A stretch of 7,176 nucleotides of DNA from Bacteriovoracaceae bacterium. GTDB taxonomy: Bacteria > Bdellovibrionota > Bacteriovoracia > Bacteriovoracales > Bacteriovoracaceae. Below the pieces are notes generated by a model, which was not told the origin of the DNA, did no database searches, and saw nothing but the letters and a program-made list of their open reading frames with translations. The stretch is from assembly GCA_023954595.1 (NCBI GenBank), contig JAGSHJ010000150.1, positions 1-7,176 of the forward strand. The letters are read 5' to 3'. Numbering within the stretch: the first letter of the stretch is position 1; each line of letters opens with the position of its first letter. Positions 1-7,005 of the stretch are shown in pieces. The translations under genes were made by a program, and so were the position numbers.

Positions 1-3000
1 AATGTATTTGTGGTAAATACAAAAGAATGAAGCACAGAGGTGTAGTTTGTGAAAAGTGTGGCGTTGAAGTTACACTTTCCAAAGTACGTCGTGAAAGATG
101 TGGGCATATTGAACTTGCGAGTCCAGTGGCACACATTTGGTTCTTAAGATCACTTCCATCTAGAATTGGTGCTCTACTTGATCTTACACTTAAAGATCTT
201 GAGAGAGTTCTATACAACGAAGCATATATCGTTCTTGAGTCTTCTACAGACGGTCAAGAGGGTGGTCTTCAAATTGGAACTATTCTTTCTGAAGGTAAAG
301 CTCATGAGTTGAAGGCTGCTGGTGTAGACTTCAAGGCTGGAATGGGCGGAGAGGTTGTAAAAGACCTTTTATCTAAAGTGGACATTGATACCCTAAACAG
401 AGATCTAAGAAGAAACCTTAAAGAGACTACGACTGAGCTAAATAGAGCTAAGATCATCAAGAGACTTAAAGTTGTTGAGTCTTTGATCAAGTCTCCAAAT
501 AAGCCAGAATGGTTTATGATGGATGTTATTCCGGTACTTCCACCAGACCTAAGACCACTAGTACCTCTAGAGGCTGGTCGTTTCGCAACATCTGATTTAA
601 ATGACTTGTATAGAAGAGTTATTAACAGAAATAATCGTCTAAAAAGATTGAAGGAACTTAATGCTCCTGAAATCATTATTAGAAACGAAAAAAGAATGCT
701 TCAAGAAGCTGTTGACGCTTTATTCGACAACGGTAGAAGAGGTAAGGTCTTTACTGGCGCTAACAAGCGTCCACTAAGATCACTTTCTGATATGCTTAAA
801 GGTAAGCAAGGTAGATTCCGTCAAAACCTTCTTGGTAAGCGTGTCGATTACTCTGGACGTTCTGTTATTGTTGTTGGTCCAAACCTTAGACTTCATCAAT
901 GTGGTCTTCCAAAAGCAATGGGCCTAGAGCTATTCAAGCCTTTTATCTATAACAAGCTGATCGAAAAGGGTCACTGTACTACGATTAAAGTTGCTAAAAG
1001 AATGGTTGAGCAACAAAAGCAAGAAGTTTGGGATATCCTAGACGAAGTTGTTAGAGAACACCCAGTTCTTCTAAACCGTGCACCTACACTACACAGACTT
1101 GGGATCCAAGGTTTTGAGCCTGTTTTAATTGAAGGTAAAGCTATTCGTCTACACCCATTGGTTTGTACAGCATTTAACGCTGACTTCGATGGTGACCAGA
1201 TGGCAGTTCACGTTCCTCTATCTGTGGAAGCACAAATTGAGTGTAGAGTTCTTGCAATGTCTACAAACAATATTCTTTCTCCAAAAGATGGAACACCAAT
1301 CATTGTACCTTCCCAAGATATTGTACTTGGTATGTACTATATGAGTAGAATTCGTCCATTTGCACGTGGATATGGACAAACTTTCTCTTCAAAAGAAGAG
1401 GCTCAGTTTGCATACCACACAGGAAAACTACACCTTCAAGCTCCTATCAATGTAAGAATTGATGGTGAGACGATTGAAACTACTGTTGGTAGAACATTTG
1501 TTCACGATATCATTCCTAGCTGCTTGAACTATGAAGACATTAACAAAGTTCTTAATAAGAAAGAACTTGGTAAGCTTCTTGATCTTGCACATAGAAAAGG
1601 TTCTGAGAAAGATACTGTTCTTCTGGCTGATGCAATTATGCAGACTGGTTACAACTATGCAACCAAGGCCGGTATTTCAATTAACGTAAAAGATATGACT
1701 ATACCTGGTGAAAAACCAAGTATTATCCAAACATCTCAGGATGAAGTAGATCGTATCACACAAGAATATAATGAAGGTTCTATCACTAATGGTGAGCGAT
1801 ATAACAAGATTGTAGACGTTTGGGCACAAACCAACGAAAAACTTTCGAAAGTTATGATTGATAACCTTTCAGTTGATACCTTTACTGGCGAAAAAGATGG
1901 TGAGCAAAAGAACGCTCCATCATTTAACTCTATCTTTATGATGGCAGACTCTGGTGCAAGGGGTTCTGCAGCTCAAATTAGACAGTTAGCTGGTATGAGG
2001 GGCTTGATGGCAAAACCATCAGGTGAAATTATTGAAACACCAATTACATCAAACTTTAGAGAAGGTCTTTCAGTTCTTGAATACTTCTCTTCTTCTCACG
2101 GTGCTAGAAAGGGTCTTGCCGATACGGCACTTAAGACTGCAAACTCTGGTTACCTAACAAGAAGACTTGTAGATGTTGCTCAGGATGCAATCATTAGAAG
2201 TAAAGATTGTGATGCTGATGACGGTATCGTTTTGATGTCTATTGTTGAAAATGGTGAAATTTCTGAACACCTTTCAAGAAGAGTTATGGGACGTTCTGCA
2301 CTTGAAGACGTTCTTGCAAAAGATGGTTCAGTTCTATTTAATAGAAACCACATCTTCTCTGAAAGAGATGCTGAAATAATTGAAAATGAAGATATTGACC
2401 AGATTGCGGTTAGATCAGTTCTTACATGTAAAGAAAAGTACGGCTTTTGTGCTCAGTGTTTCGGTCGTGACCTTGCCCGTGGTGGAATGGTTAGTGTTGG
2501 CGAAGCAGTTGGTGTAATTGCGGCTCAGTCAATTGGTGAGCCTGGTACACAGCTTACAATGCGTACATTCCACGTTGGTGGTACTGCAACTGCAGGCGCA
2601 CAAGTAAATAAAACTGAGACTAAAACAGCTGGTATCATCTCTTATGACAACGTAAAAACTGTTAAGAGAGCTGATGGTAGTATGGTCGTTATGAACAAGA
2701 TTGGTGAGTTTGTCATCAAGACTGATCAAGGCGATGAGAAAGAACGTTACCCAGCGATTTATGGTTCAACTGTCTTCTTTAAAGACGGTCAGGAAGTTAA
2801 CGTTGGTGATAAAATTCTTGAGTGGGACCCGTTTGCTATGCCATTGCTTGGTGAAGTAGTTGGTAAGGTCGTTTTCGAAGATATGGTTGTTGGTTCAACT
2901 GTACGTGAGGAAATGGATGCTGTTACCGGTCTATCACACAAAGTTGTTGTAGAGTCTAAGAGTAAAGAAGACTCAAGCAAGCAACCTAGAATCGTTCTTG

Positions 3001-3914
3001 TTGACGAAAACAATGAGCCAATCATTGTTCCAGGTACTAAAAGACAAGCAGTATATAGACTGCCTGTTGGATCACACATTACTGTTAATGAGGGTGATTC
3101 AGTTGATGCTGGTACAGTTATTGCGAAGGTTCAACGTGAATCTACAAAAACAAAAGATATTACTGGTGGTCTTCCACGAGTTGCTGAACTTTTTGAGGCT
3201 AGAAAGCCTGCAAACTCGGCTCAAATTGCTGATACTGCGGGTACTATCGAGTATGGCCCAGAAGTTAGAGGCTCAAGAAGAATCATCATTAAACCTGAAG
3301 ATGGTAGTGAACCATCAGTTGTTGCTATACCGAAGGGACGTTATGTCATCGTAAATGAAGGCGATTATGTCCGTGTGGGCGATCCTATTATGGATGGACC
3401 TACTAACCCTCACGAAATTCTGCGCGTTTTGGGTGAAAAAGAAGTTGCAAGGTATATCGTTGATGAGATTCAAGAGGTTTACCGTCTTCAAGGTGTTAAG
3501 ATTGATGATAAGCACATTGAGGTTATCGTCACGCAAATGCTTAAGAAGGTTGAGATTAGTAAGGCCGGAGACTCAATGTTTGTTGAGGGCGACTCAATTA
3601 CTAAGTCAACTCTTAAAGAAGAAAACGAGAAGCTTGTTGCTGATGGAATGGAACCTGCCGAGTCTAGACCATTGCTTCTTGGGATTACAAAGGCGTCTTT
3701 GAGCACTGATTCTTTCTTGTCTGCGGCATCGTTCCAGGAGACAACTAAGGTTCTTACTCAAGCGACACTTGAAGGTAAGAAAGATTACTTACGCGGTCTG
3801 AAGGAAAACATTTTGATGGGTAGGTTGATTCCTGCGGGAACTGGAGTTTCACGCTATAAGGACTTCCGATCAGTAGAAAAGCCTGACGAAGATCATGTTA
3901 GTTTAACAATGTAA
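1..3914 (+). CDS. rpoC: DNA-directed RNA polymerase subunit beta' (5'-truncated by window edge)
   Basis: Largest catalytic subunit of RNA polymerase; with beta it forms the active-site cleft. The frame is open from base 3, so the gene enters from the left and the ATG at 27 is internal. The first visible residue aligns with E. coli Cys70, so about 69 residues are missing; 1303 are visible, predicting roughly 1370 (E. coli 1407). The N-terminal zinc site is complete: Cys codons at 3, 9, 48 and 57, spaced as in E. coli. The Mg-binding motif NADFDGD lies at 1176-1196. The bridge-helix region (ITSNFREGL to GYLTRRL) spans about 2040-2170. The second zinc site uses Cys codons at 2208, 2427, 2448 and 2457, also with family spacing. 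The trigger-loop motif TMRTFHVGG begins at 2556, followed by an SI3-like insertion (about 2583-3143) before KDITGGLPRVAELFEAR. The C-terminus is conserved but lacks the longer E. coli tail. No key residue is missing. rpoB is expected just upstream. Identification is certain. Confidence 0.99.
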   Translation, partial: CICGKYKRMKHRGVVCEKCGVEVTLSKVRRERCGHIELASPVAHIWFLRSLPSRIGALLDLTLKDLERVLYNEAYIVLESSTDGQEGGLQIGTILSEGKAHELKAAGVDFKAGMGGEVVKDLLSKVDIDTLNRDLRRNLKETTTELNRAKIIKRLKVVESLIKSPNKPEWFMMDVIPVLPPDLRPLVPLEAGRFATSDLNDLYRRVINRNNRLKRLKELNAPEIIIRNEKRMLQEAVDALFDNGRRGKVFTGANKRPLRSLSDMLKGKQGRFRQNLLGKRVDYSGRSVIVVGPNLRLHQCGLPKAMGLELFKPFIYNKLIEKGHCTTIKVAKRMVEQQKQEVWDILDEVVREHPVLLNRAPTLHRLGIQGFEPVLIEGKAIRLHPLVCTAFNADFDGDQMAVHVPLSVEAQIECRVLAMSTNNILSPKDGTPIIVPSQDIVLGMYYMSRIRPFARGYGQTFSSKEEAQFAYHTGKLHLQAPINVRIDGETIETTVGRTFVHDIIPSCLNYEDINKVLNKKELGKLLDLAHRKGSEKDTVLLADAIMQTGYNYATKAGISINVKDMTIPGEKPSIIQTSQDEVDRITQEYNEGSITNGERYNKIVDVWAQTNEKLSKVMIDNLSVDTFTGEKDGEQKNAPSFNSIFMMADSGARGSAAQIRQLAGMRGLMAKPSGEIIETPITSNFREGLSVLEYFSSSHGARKGLADTALKTANSGYLTRRLVDVAQDAIIRSKDCDADDGIVLMSIVENGEISEHLSRRVMGRSALEDVLAKDGSVLFNRNHIFSERDAEIIENEDIDQIAVRSVLTCKEKYGFCAQCFGRDLARGGMVSVGEAVGVIAAQSIGEPGTQLTMRTFHVGGTATAGAQVNKTETKTAGIISYDNVKTVKRADGSMVVMNKIGEFVIKTDQGDEKERYPAIYGSTVFFKDGQEVNVGDKILEWDPFAMPLLGEVVGKVVFEDMVVGSTVREEMDAVTGLSHKVVVESKSKEDSSKQPRIVLVDENNEPIIVPGTKRQAVYRLPVGSHITVNEGDSVDAGTVIAKVQRESTKTKDITGGLPRVAELFEARKPANSAQIADTAGTIEYGPEVRGSRRIIIKPEDGSEPSVVAIPKGRYVIVNEGDYVRVGDPIMDGPTNPHEILRVLGEKEVARYIVDEIQEVYRLQGVKIDDKHIEVIVTQMLKKVEISKAGDSMFVEGDSITKSTLKEENEKLVADGMEPAESRPLLLGITKASLSTDSFLSAASFQETTKVLTQATLEGKKDYLRGLKENILMGRLIPAGTGVSRYKDFRSVEKPDEDHVSLTM

Positions 3915-3923
3915 ACAAAACCC

Positions 3924-3952
3924 TTGTTTTAGCATGAGCTGTGCGCTATAAG
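3924..3952 (+). promoter_or_regulatory. Candidate sigma70-type promoter for rpsL-rpsG
   Basis: TTGTTT (3924-3929) and TATAAG (3947-3952) are separated by exactly 17 bases. The -10 matches TATAAT in 5 of 6 positions; the -35 matches TTGACA only in its TTG. Initiation would fall near 3959, leaving a leader of about 30 bases with the rpsL ribosome binding site. The -10 lies in the loop and right arm of the inverted repeat 3930-3961, so a protein bound to that repeat would block it. In an AT-rich gap such a match can arise by chance, and rpsL may instead be transcribed by read-through from rpoC. Confidence 0.35.
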
Positions 3953-3961
3953 CTCATGCTA
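3930..3961 (+). repeat. Perfect 11-bp inverted repeat between rpoC and rpsL
   Basis: TAGCATGAGCT (3930-3940) and AGCTCATGCTA (3951-3961) are exact reverse complements around a 10-base loop, GTGCGCTATA. As RNA this makes a stable hairpin in the rpoC-rpsL spacer; as DNA it is a dyad that could be an operator. The downstream bases (CATGCAAGTGTATTT) contain no continuous T-run, so it is not a standard intrinsic terminator. Possible roles are an RNA processing or stability hairpin after rpoC, a pause or attenuation site, or a regulator site over the candidate promoter. The structure is seen directly; the role is unknown. Confidence 0.75.
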
Positions 3962-3975
3962 CATGCAAGTGTATT

Positions 3976-3982
3976 TAAGGAG
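3976..3982 (+). promoter_or_regulatory. Strong ribosome binding site of rpsL
   Basis: TAAGGAG ends 8 bases before the ATG at 3991 and fixes that start. A second ATG at 3985 lies only 2 bases from the site, too close for normal initiation, and is followed at once by a TAG stop, so it is not the start. Confidence 0.85.
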
Positions 3983-3990
3983 TAATGTAG

Positions 3991-4365
3991 ATGCCAACTA
4001 TAAATCAGTTAGTTAGAAAGGGAAGAAAGGCGAAGTACGAAAAGACTAAATCGCCAGCTCTTCAAGCTTGTCCACAAAGAAGAGGTGTATGTACTCGTGT
4101 TTACACGACAACACCAAAGAAACCAAACTCTGCAATGAGAAAAGTTTGTAAGGTTAAATTGACTTCCGGATTTGAAGTAATTTCATATATCGGTGGTGAA
4201 GGTCACAACTTGCAAGAGCACTCAATCGTTCTTATTAGAGGCGGTAGAGTAAAAGATTTACCTGGTGTTCGTTACCACACTGTTAGAGGTGCATTAGATG
4301 CCAGTGGTGTAGACAAAAGAAGACAGCGTCGTTCTAAATACGGTGCTAAGAGACCTAAACAATAA
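3991..4365 (+). CDS. rpsL: 30S ribosomal protein S12
   Basis: S12 lies at the decoding centre of the small subunit and contributes to codon-anticodon checking and to the response to streptomycin. The 124-residue product has the usual length and is collinear with E. coli S12 (MATVNQLVRK there, MPTINQLVRK here). Diagnostic stretches are CPQRRGVCTRVYTTTPKKPNSA (residues 27-48), YIGGEGHNLQEHS (66-78), GGRVKDLPGVRYHTVRGALD near 84-103, and the basic tail RSKYGAKRPKQ. Lys43 (codon 4117-4119), Lys88 and Pro91, where streptomycin resistance or dependence changes occur in other bacteria, have the wild-type residue, so no such change is present. Asp89, the residue methylthiolated by RimO in E. coli, is kept. 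Its gene comes 76 bases after rpoC and 11 bases before rpsG, and it probably leads a two-gene transcript that mostly ends at the terminator 4871-4897. Identification is certain. Confidence 0.99.
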   Translation: MPTINQLVRKGRKAKYEKTKSPALQACPQRRGVCTRVYTTTPKKPNSAMRKVCKVKLTSGFEVISYIGGEGHNLQEHSIVLIRGGRVKDLPGVRYHTVRGALDASGVDKRRQRRSKYGAKRPKQ

Positions 4366-4368
4366 GGG
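4364..4368 (+). promoter_or_regulatory. rpsG ribosome binding site overlapping the rpsL stop
   Basis: AAGGG shares its first two bases with the rpsL TAA stop (4363-4365) and lies 8 bases before the rpsG ATG at 4377. Ribosomes ending rpsL are placed to reinitiate on rpsG, so coupling is likely. The 11-base gap is too short for a large S7-binding leader like the one between rpsL and rpsG in E. coli; that comparison rests on general knowledge. Confidence 0.7.
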
Positions 4369-4376
4369 TATAAATC

Positions 4377-4847
4377 ATGAGTAGAAAACATAGAGCACAG
4401 ACAAGAGAAGTTCTTCCTGATCCACAATTTGATGATATCGTTGTTACAAAGTTCATTAACGGCCTAATGATAGGCGGTAAGAAATCTGTAGCTGAAAAAA
4501 TCTTCTATGGTGCGTTGGATAAAGCACAGGAAAAAACAGGCGAAGAAGGAATCAAAGTTTTTAAGAAAGCTATGAGTAACGTAAAGCCTTCAGTTGAAGT
4601 TAAATCAAGAAGAATTGGTGGGGCAACTTACCAAGTTCCTATCGAAGTAAGACCTCAGAGACGTCAATCTTTGGCCATTAGATGGATCAGAGACAACGCT
4701 AGAGGAAGAAACGGTAGAAGTATGTTAGACAAGCTTTGTGATGAGCTAGTTGATGCTGCAAACAGCAGAGGCGGAGCAATCAAGAAGAAAGAAGACGTCT
4801 ACAAAATGGCTGAAGCCAACAAGGCTTTTGCTCACCTTAAGTGGTAA
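4377..4847 (+). CDS. rpsG: 30S ribosomal protein S7
   Basis: S7 is a primary binder of the 16S rRNA 3' domain; it starts assembly of the small-subunit head and lies near the E-site tRNA and mRNA exit. The 156-residue product has the common bacterial length, without the C-terminal extension of some E. coli strains. It shows the family signatures in order: LPDPQF (13-18), the helical stretch KFINGLMIGGKKS (25-37), VEVKSRRIGGATYQVPIEVRPQRR (73-96), the basic ARGRNGRSM segment, and the C-terminal MAEANKAFAHLKW (144-156). The first residues are basic, as expected for rRNA contact. The ATG at 4377 is the only start with a suitable Shine-Dalgarno sequence and gives the normal N-terminus. The gene is followed after 23 bases by a strong terminator, so it probably ends the main rpsL-rpsG transcript. 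Identification is certain. Confidence 0.99.
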   Translation: MSRKHRAQTREVLPDPQFDDIVVTKFINGLMIGGKKSVAEKIFYGALDKAQEKTGEEGIKVFKKAMSNVKPSVEVKSRRIGGATYQVPIEVRPQRRQSLAIRWIRDNARGRNGRSMLDKLCDELVDAANSRGGAIKKKEDVYKMAEANKAFAHLKW

Positions 4848-4870
4848 TTATCTTTACGATATAAACACAG

Positions 4871-4897
4871 AAAAGGAGCGGTTCCCGCTCCTTTTTT
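4871..4897 (+). terminator. Intrinsic (Rho-independent) terminator between rpsG and fusA
   Basis: GGAGCGG (4875-4881) pairs perfectly with CCGCTCC (4885-4891) around the loop TTC. The stem is followed by six T (4892-4897) and preceded by four A (4871-4874), which can extend the stem to 11 bp. This is the classic form on the plus strand. The A-run would give a shorter U-tract on the opposite strand, but no minus-strand gene ends here. Its position inside the str cluster means that fusA and tuf depend on partial read-through, antitermination or a separate promoter. Confidence 0.93.
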
Positions 4898-4905
4898 ATA
4901 TTATA

Positions 4906-4912
4906 GAGAAAG
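4906..4912 (+). promoter_or_regulatory. Weak ribosome binding site of fusA
   Basis: GAGAAAG is the only purine-rich stretch before the ATG at 4920. It holds just GAG of the anti-Shine-Dalgarno match, 11 bases from the start codon. The tuf gene has the related AGGAGAAAG, two bases longer and much stronger. The start is set instead by protein alignment: the next ATG in frame (residue 13) would cut into the strand leading to the P-loop. Confidence 0.5.
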
Positions 4913-4919
4913 TTATTCT

Positions 4920-6995
4920 ATGAAAGATCTCACGAAAATTAGAAATATTGGCATCATGGCACATATCGATGCCGGTAAGACCACCACTACTGAAAGAATC
5001 TTATACTATACAGGTAAGAACTATAAAATTGGAGAGGTTCACGAAGGAACCGCTACAATGGATTGGATGGTTCAAGAGCAAGAAAGAGGTATAACAATAA
5101 CCTCTGCTGCTACAACTTGTATTTGGAAAGACCATAATATCAATATTATTGATACTCCAGGCCATGTGGACTTCACAATAGAGGTAGAAAGATGTCTTAG
5201 AGTTCTTGACGGCGCCGTAGGCGTGTTTTGTGCTGTAAGTGGTGTTGAACCCCAGTCTGAGACTGTGTGGAACCAGGCGGACAAATACAAGGTCCCTAGG
5301 ATTGCTTTTGTAAACAAGATGGACCGAGTTGGTGCAGACTTTCACTCTGTAGTTGGCGAAATCAAGGATAAGCTTGGTAAGAATGCTTCTCCTGCTCAAT
5401 TACCAATTGGCAGTGAAGATAACTTTCAAGGTATAATTGATTTAATAAAATTAGAAAAAATTACTTGGCTTGATGAAGATCTTGGAGCCAAGTTTGAAAT
5501 AAGTAAGCTTAATGATGATGAGCTCGATGAAGCTCAGATGTATAGAGAAGAACTTATAGAGTCGATCGCAGACTATGATGATGAGTTAGCTGAAACATAC
5601 TTAGGTGGAGATGAGGTCTCTTCTGAGTTATTGTTAAGAGTTCTAAGAAAGGCTGTGATTAAGCATGAGTTTATACCTGTCTTTTGTGGAACAGCATTTA
5701 AAAATAAAGGAGTTCAGCCCCTTTTAGATGCAATCATTGATTTAATGCCAAGTCCTGTGGATGTAGGTGAAGTCAAAGGTTATGATACAAAAAATACCGA
5801 GAAAGAAATTTCTAGAAAACCTGATCCAAGTGAAGAGTTTTCTGGTCTTGCTTTTAAGATTGCTACTGACCCATTCGTTGGTCAATTAACTTATTTTCGA
5901 ATTTATTCAGGGGAGCTTAAAGCTGGCTCGCAAGTTTTTAATCCCTTAGAAAATAAAAAAGAACGTATCGGAAAAATTCTTCAGATGCATGCCAACAAAA
6001 GAGAAGAGTTACAGACAGCTAAAGCTGGCGATATTGTTGCTTTGACTGGCCTAAAGTATACAACTACAGGTCAAACTCTTTGTGCTTCAAATAAACCAAT
6101 TATATTTGATTTAATGGAGTTTCCAGAAACAGTTATATCTATTGCAATAGAGGCTAAGACAACAGCAGATGAAGATAAGCTGCATAAGGTCTTGGACCAG
6201 TTAAAGATGGAAGATCCGTCCTTTAAGTTTTTAACAAATAAAGAAACTGGGCAATTGCTAATATATGGGATGGGTGAGCTACACCTGGAAATTATTGTAG
6301 ATCGTCTTGAGCGTGAATTTAAAGTTGGTGTAAATGTGGGCTCCCCACAGGTTTCTTACAGAGAAAGTATTTCATCTAATGCTACTGCTACTAAAGCTTA
6401 CAGAAAAGAGATCAATGGAAAAATGCAGTATGGCGAAGTTACCCTAGAGGTAGAGCCGCAAGAAGATGAGCTTGTCTCTTATGAGCCAGAATTTAAATCT
6501 AGAGAAATACCAAAAGAATTTTTTGAAGCTGCCGAAAAGGGTGTTTATGACTCTGTACTTGGTGGTGCATTAGCTGGATATCCGTTCATATCTATCAAAG
6601 CAAAATTGAAAGGTATGAAGTTTGATGATATGGACTCAAATGAACTGGCCTATACTATTGCAAGTTCAATGGCTTTCAAAGAGGCATGCCAGAGTGCGGG
6701 CCTAGTCCTTATGGAGCCAATTATGGATCTTGAAATTATCACTCCTAGCGAGAGTACCGGAGATGTTATTTCGGACTTAAACTCCAGGAGAGGAAGAATC
6801 GTTTCAATGAACCCAAAAGCCGATAAAGAAGTTATTAAGGCAGAAGCACCGTTGGCTGAAATGTTCGGATATAGTACAGACCTTAGAAGTAAGACTCAAG
6901 GTCGTGCAAACTTTACAATGACCTTTAAAAAATATGAAAAACTAGAGCATAGTTTATCAAAGAAAGTGTTAGAAAAACGAGGAATCTTTATTTAG
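4920..6995 (+). CDS. fusA: Translation elongation factor G, divergent in the domain IV tip
   Basis: EF-G is a ribosome-dependent GTPase that drives tRNA-mRNA translocation and, with RRF, ribosome recycling. The product has 691 residues (E. coli 704). The G domain is complete: P-loop AHIDAGKTT (14-22), switch I RGITITSAATT (56-66), DTPGH with catalytic His82 (78-82), NKMD (132-135) and CGTAFKNKG from Cys256. Domain II starts near Phe307, domain III near 401 with GMGELHLEII, domain IV near 475 and domain V near 597 (LMEPIMD, GDVISDLNSRRGR, PLAEMFGYSTDLRS). Domain IV is unusual: the loop aligned with KQSGGRGQYG of E. coli reads KEINGKMQYG (496-505), and YHDVDSSE reads FDDMDSNE (568-575), so the conserved tip His (E. 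coli His583) is Asp569. Codon choice also differs from the neighbours (about 14 ATA Ile codons, against about three in the far longer rpoC). It may be a subfunctionalised paralogue, possibly of the spdEFG group. Membership in EF-G is certain; translocase activity is likely but less so. Confidence 0.97.
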   Translation: MKDLTKIRNIGIMAHIDAGKTTTTERILYYTGKNYKIGEVHEGTATMDWMVQEQERGITITSAATTCIWKDHNINIIDTPGHVDFTIEVERCLRVLDGAVGVFCAVSGVEPQSETVWNQADKYKVPRIAFVNKMDRVGADFHSVVGEIKDKLGKNASPAQLPIGSEDNFQGIIDLIKLEKITWLDEDLGAKFEISKLNDDELDEAQMYREELIESIADYDDELAETYLGGDEVSSELLLRVLRKAVIKHEFIPVFCGTAFKNKGVQPLLDAIIDLMPSPVDVGEVKGYDTKNTEKEISRKPDPSEEFSGLAFKIATDPFVGQLTYFRIYSGELKAGSQVFNPLENKKERIGKILQMHANKREELQTAKAGDIVALTGLKYTTTGQTLCASNKPIIFDLMEFPETVISIAIEAKTTADEDKLHKVLDQLKMEDPSFKFLTNKETGQLLIYGMGELHLEIIVDRLEREFKVGVNVGSPQVSYRESISSNATATKAYRKEINGKMQYGEVTLEVEPQEDELVSYEPEFKSREIPKEFFEAAEKGVYDSVLGGALAGYPFISIKAKLKGMKFDDMDSNELAYTIASSMAFKEACQSAGLVLMEPIMDLEIITPSESTGDVISDLNSRRGRIVSMNPKADKEVIKAEAPLAEMFGYSTDLRSKTQGRANFTMTFKKYEKLEHSLSKKVLEKRGIFI

Positions 6996-6998
6996 GAG
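6994..6998 (+). promoter_or_regulatory. Strong tuf ribosome binding site overlapping the fusA stop
   Basis: AGGAG starts inside the fusA TAG stop (6993-6995) and ends 7 bases before the tuf ATG at 7006. This placement supports translational coupling of tuf to fusA and cotranscription of the two genes. It is clearly stronger than the fusA site, in line with the usual excess of EF-Tu over EF-G. Confidence 0.8.
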
Positions 6999-7005
6999 AA
7001 AGATT

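Noticed and set aside
27..29. ATG at 27 as the true rpoC start
   Set aside because: The frame is open back to base 3, and the codons before it encode CICGKYKR, which includes two of the four zinc-binding cysteines. The gene starts outside the window.
302..676. Minus-strand open frame of 124 codons
   Set aside because: It lies wholly inside conserved rpoC sequence, resembles no family I know and has no sign of its own promoter. It is a shadow of the beta' coding frame.
2998..3702. Two successive plus-strand frames inside the 3' part of rpoC
   Set aside because: They are alternative readings of a well-conserved rpoC stretch, rich in Leu and Arg as expected from frame shifting of this codon use, and have no family match or proper ribosome binding site.
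3913..3929. AAACAA/TTGTTT mini-hairpin just after rpoC
   Set aside because: Six A/T-rich pairs with a 5-base loop make a weak structure with no T-run behind it. It cannot be told from chance in AT-rich DNA.
3930..3976. Inverted repeat after rpoC as an intrinsic terminator
   Set aside because: The stem is good but the bases after it are CATGCAAGTGTATTT, without a continuous T-run, so the terminator call is not supported.
4837..4865. TTAAGT-N17-TATAAA as a fusA promoter
   Set aside because: The -35 matches only half of the consensus and the start would fall at about 4872, at the foot of the terminator stem, so transcripts would begin with the terminator hairpin. Not convincing.
5001..5399. 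Minus-strand open frames opposite the fusA G domain
   Set aside because: They lie opposite the most conserved GTPase motifs, and a second shorter one overlaps in another frame. Low-complexity mirror sequence, no support as a gene.
6651..6656. TATACT inside fusA as the -10 of an internal tuf promoter
   Set aside because: There is no acceptable -35 at 16-18 bases upstream. A single -10-like hexamer in coding sequence is expected by chance.
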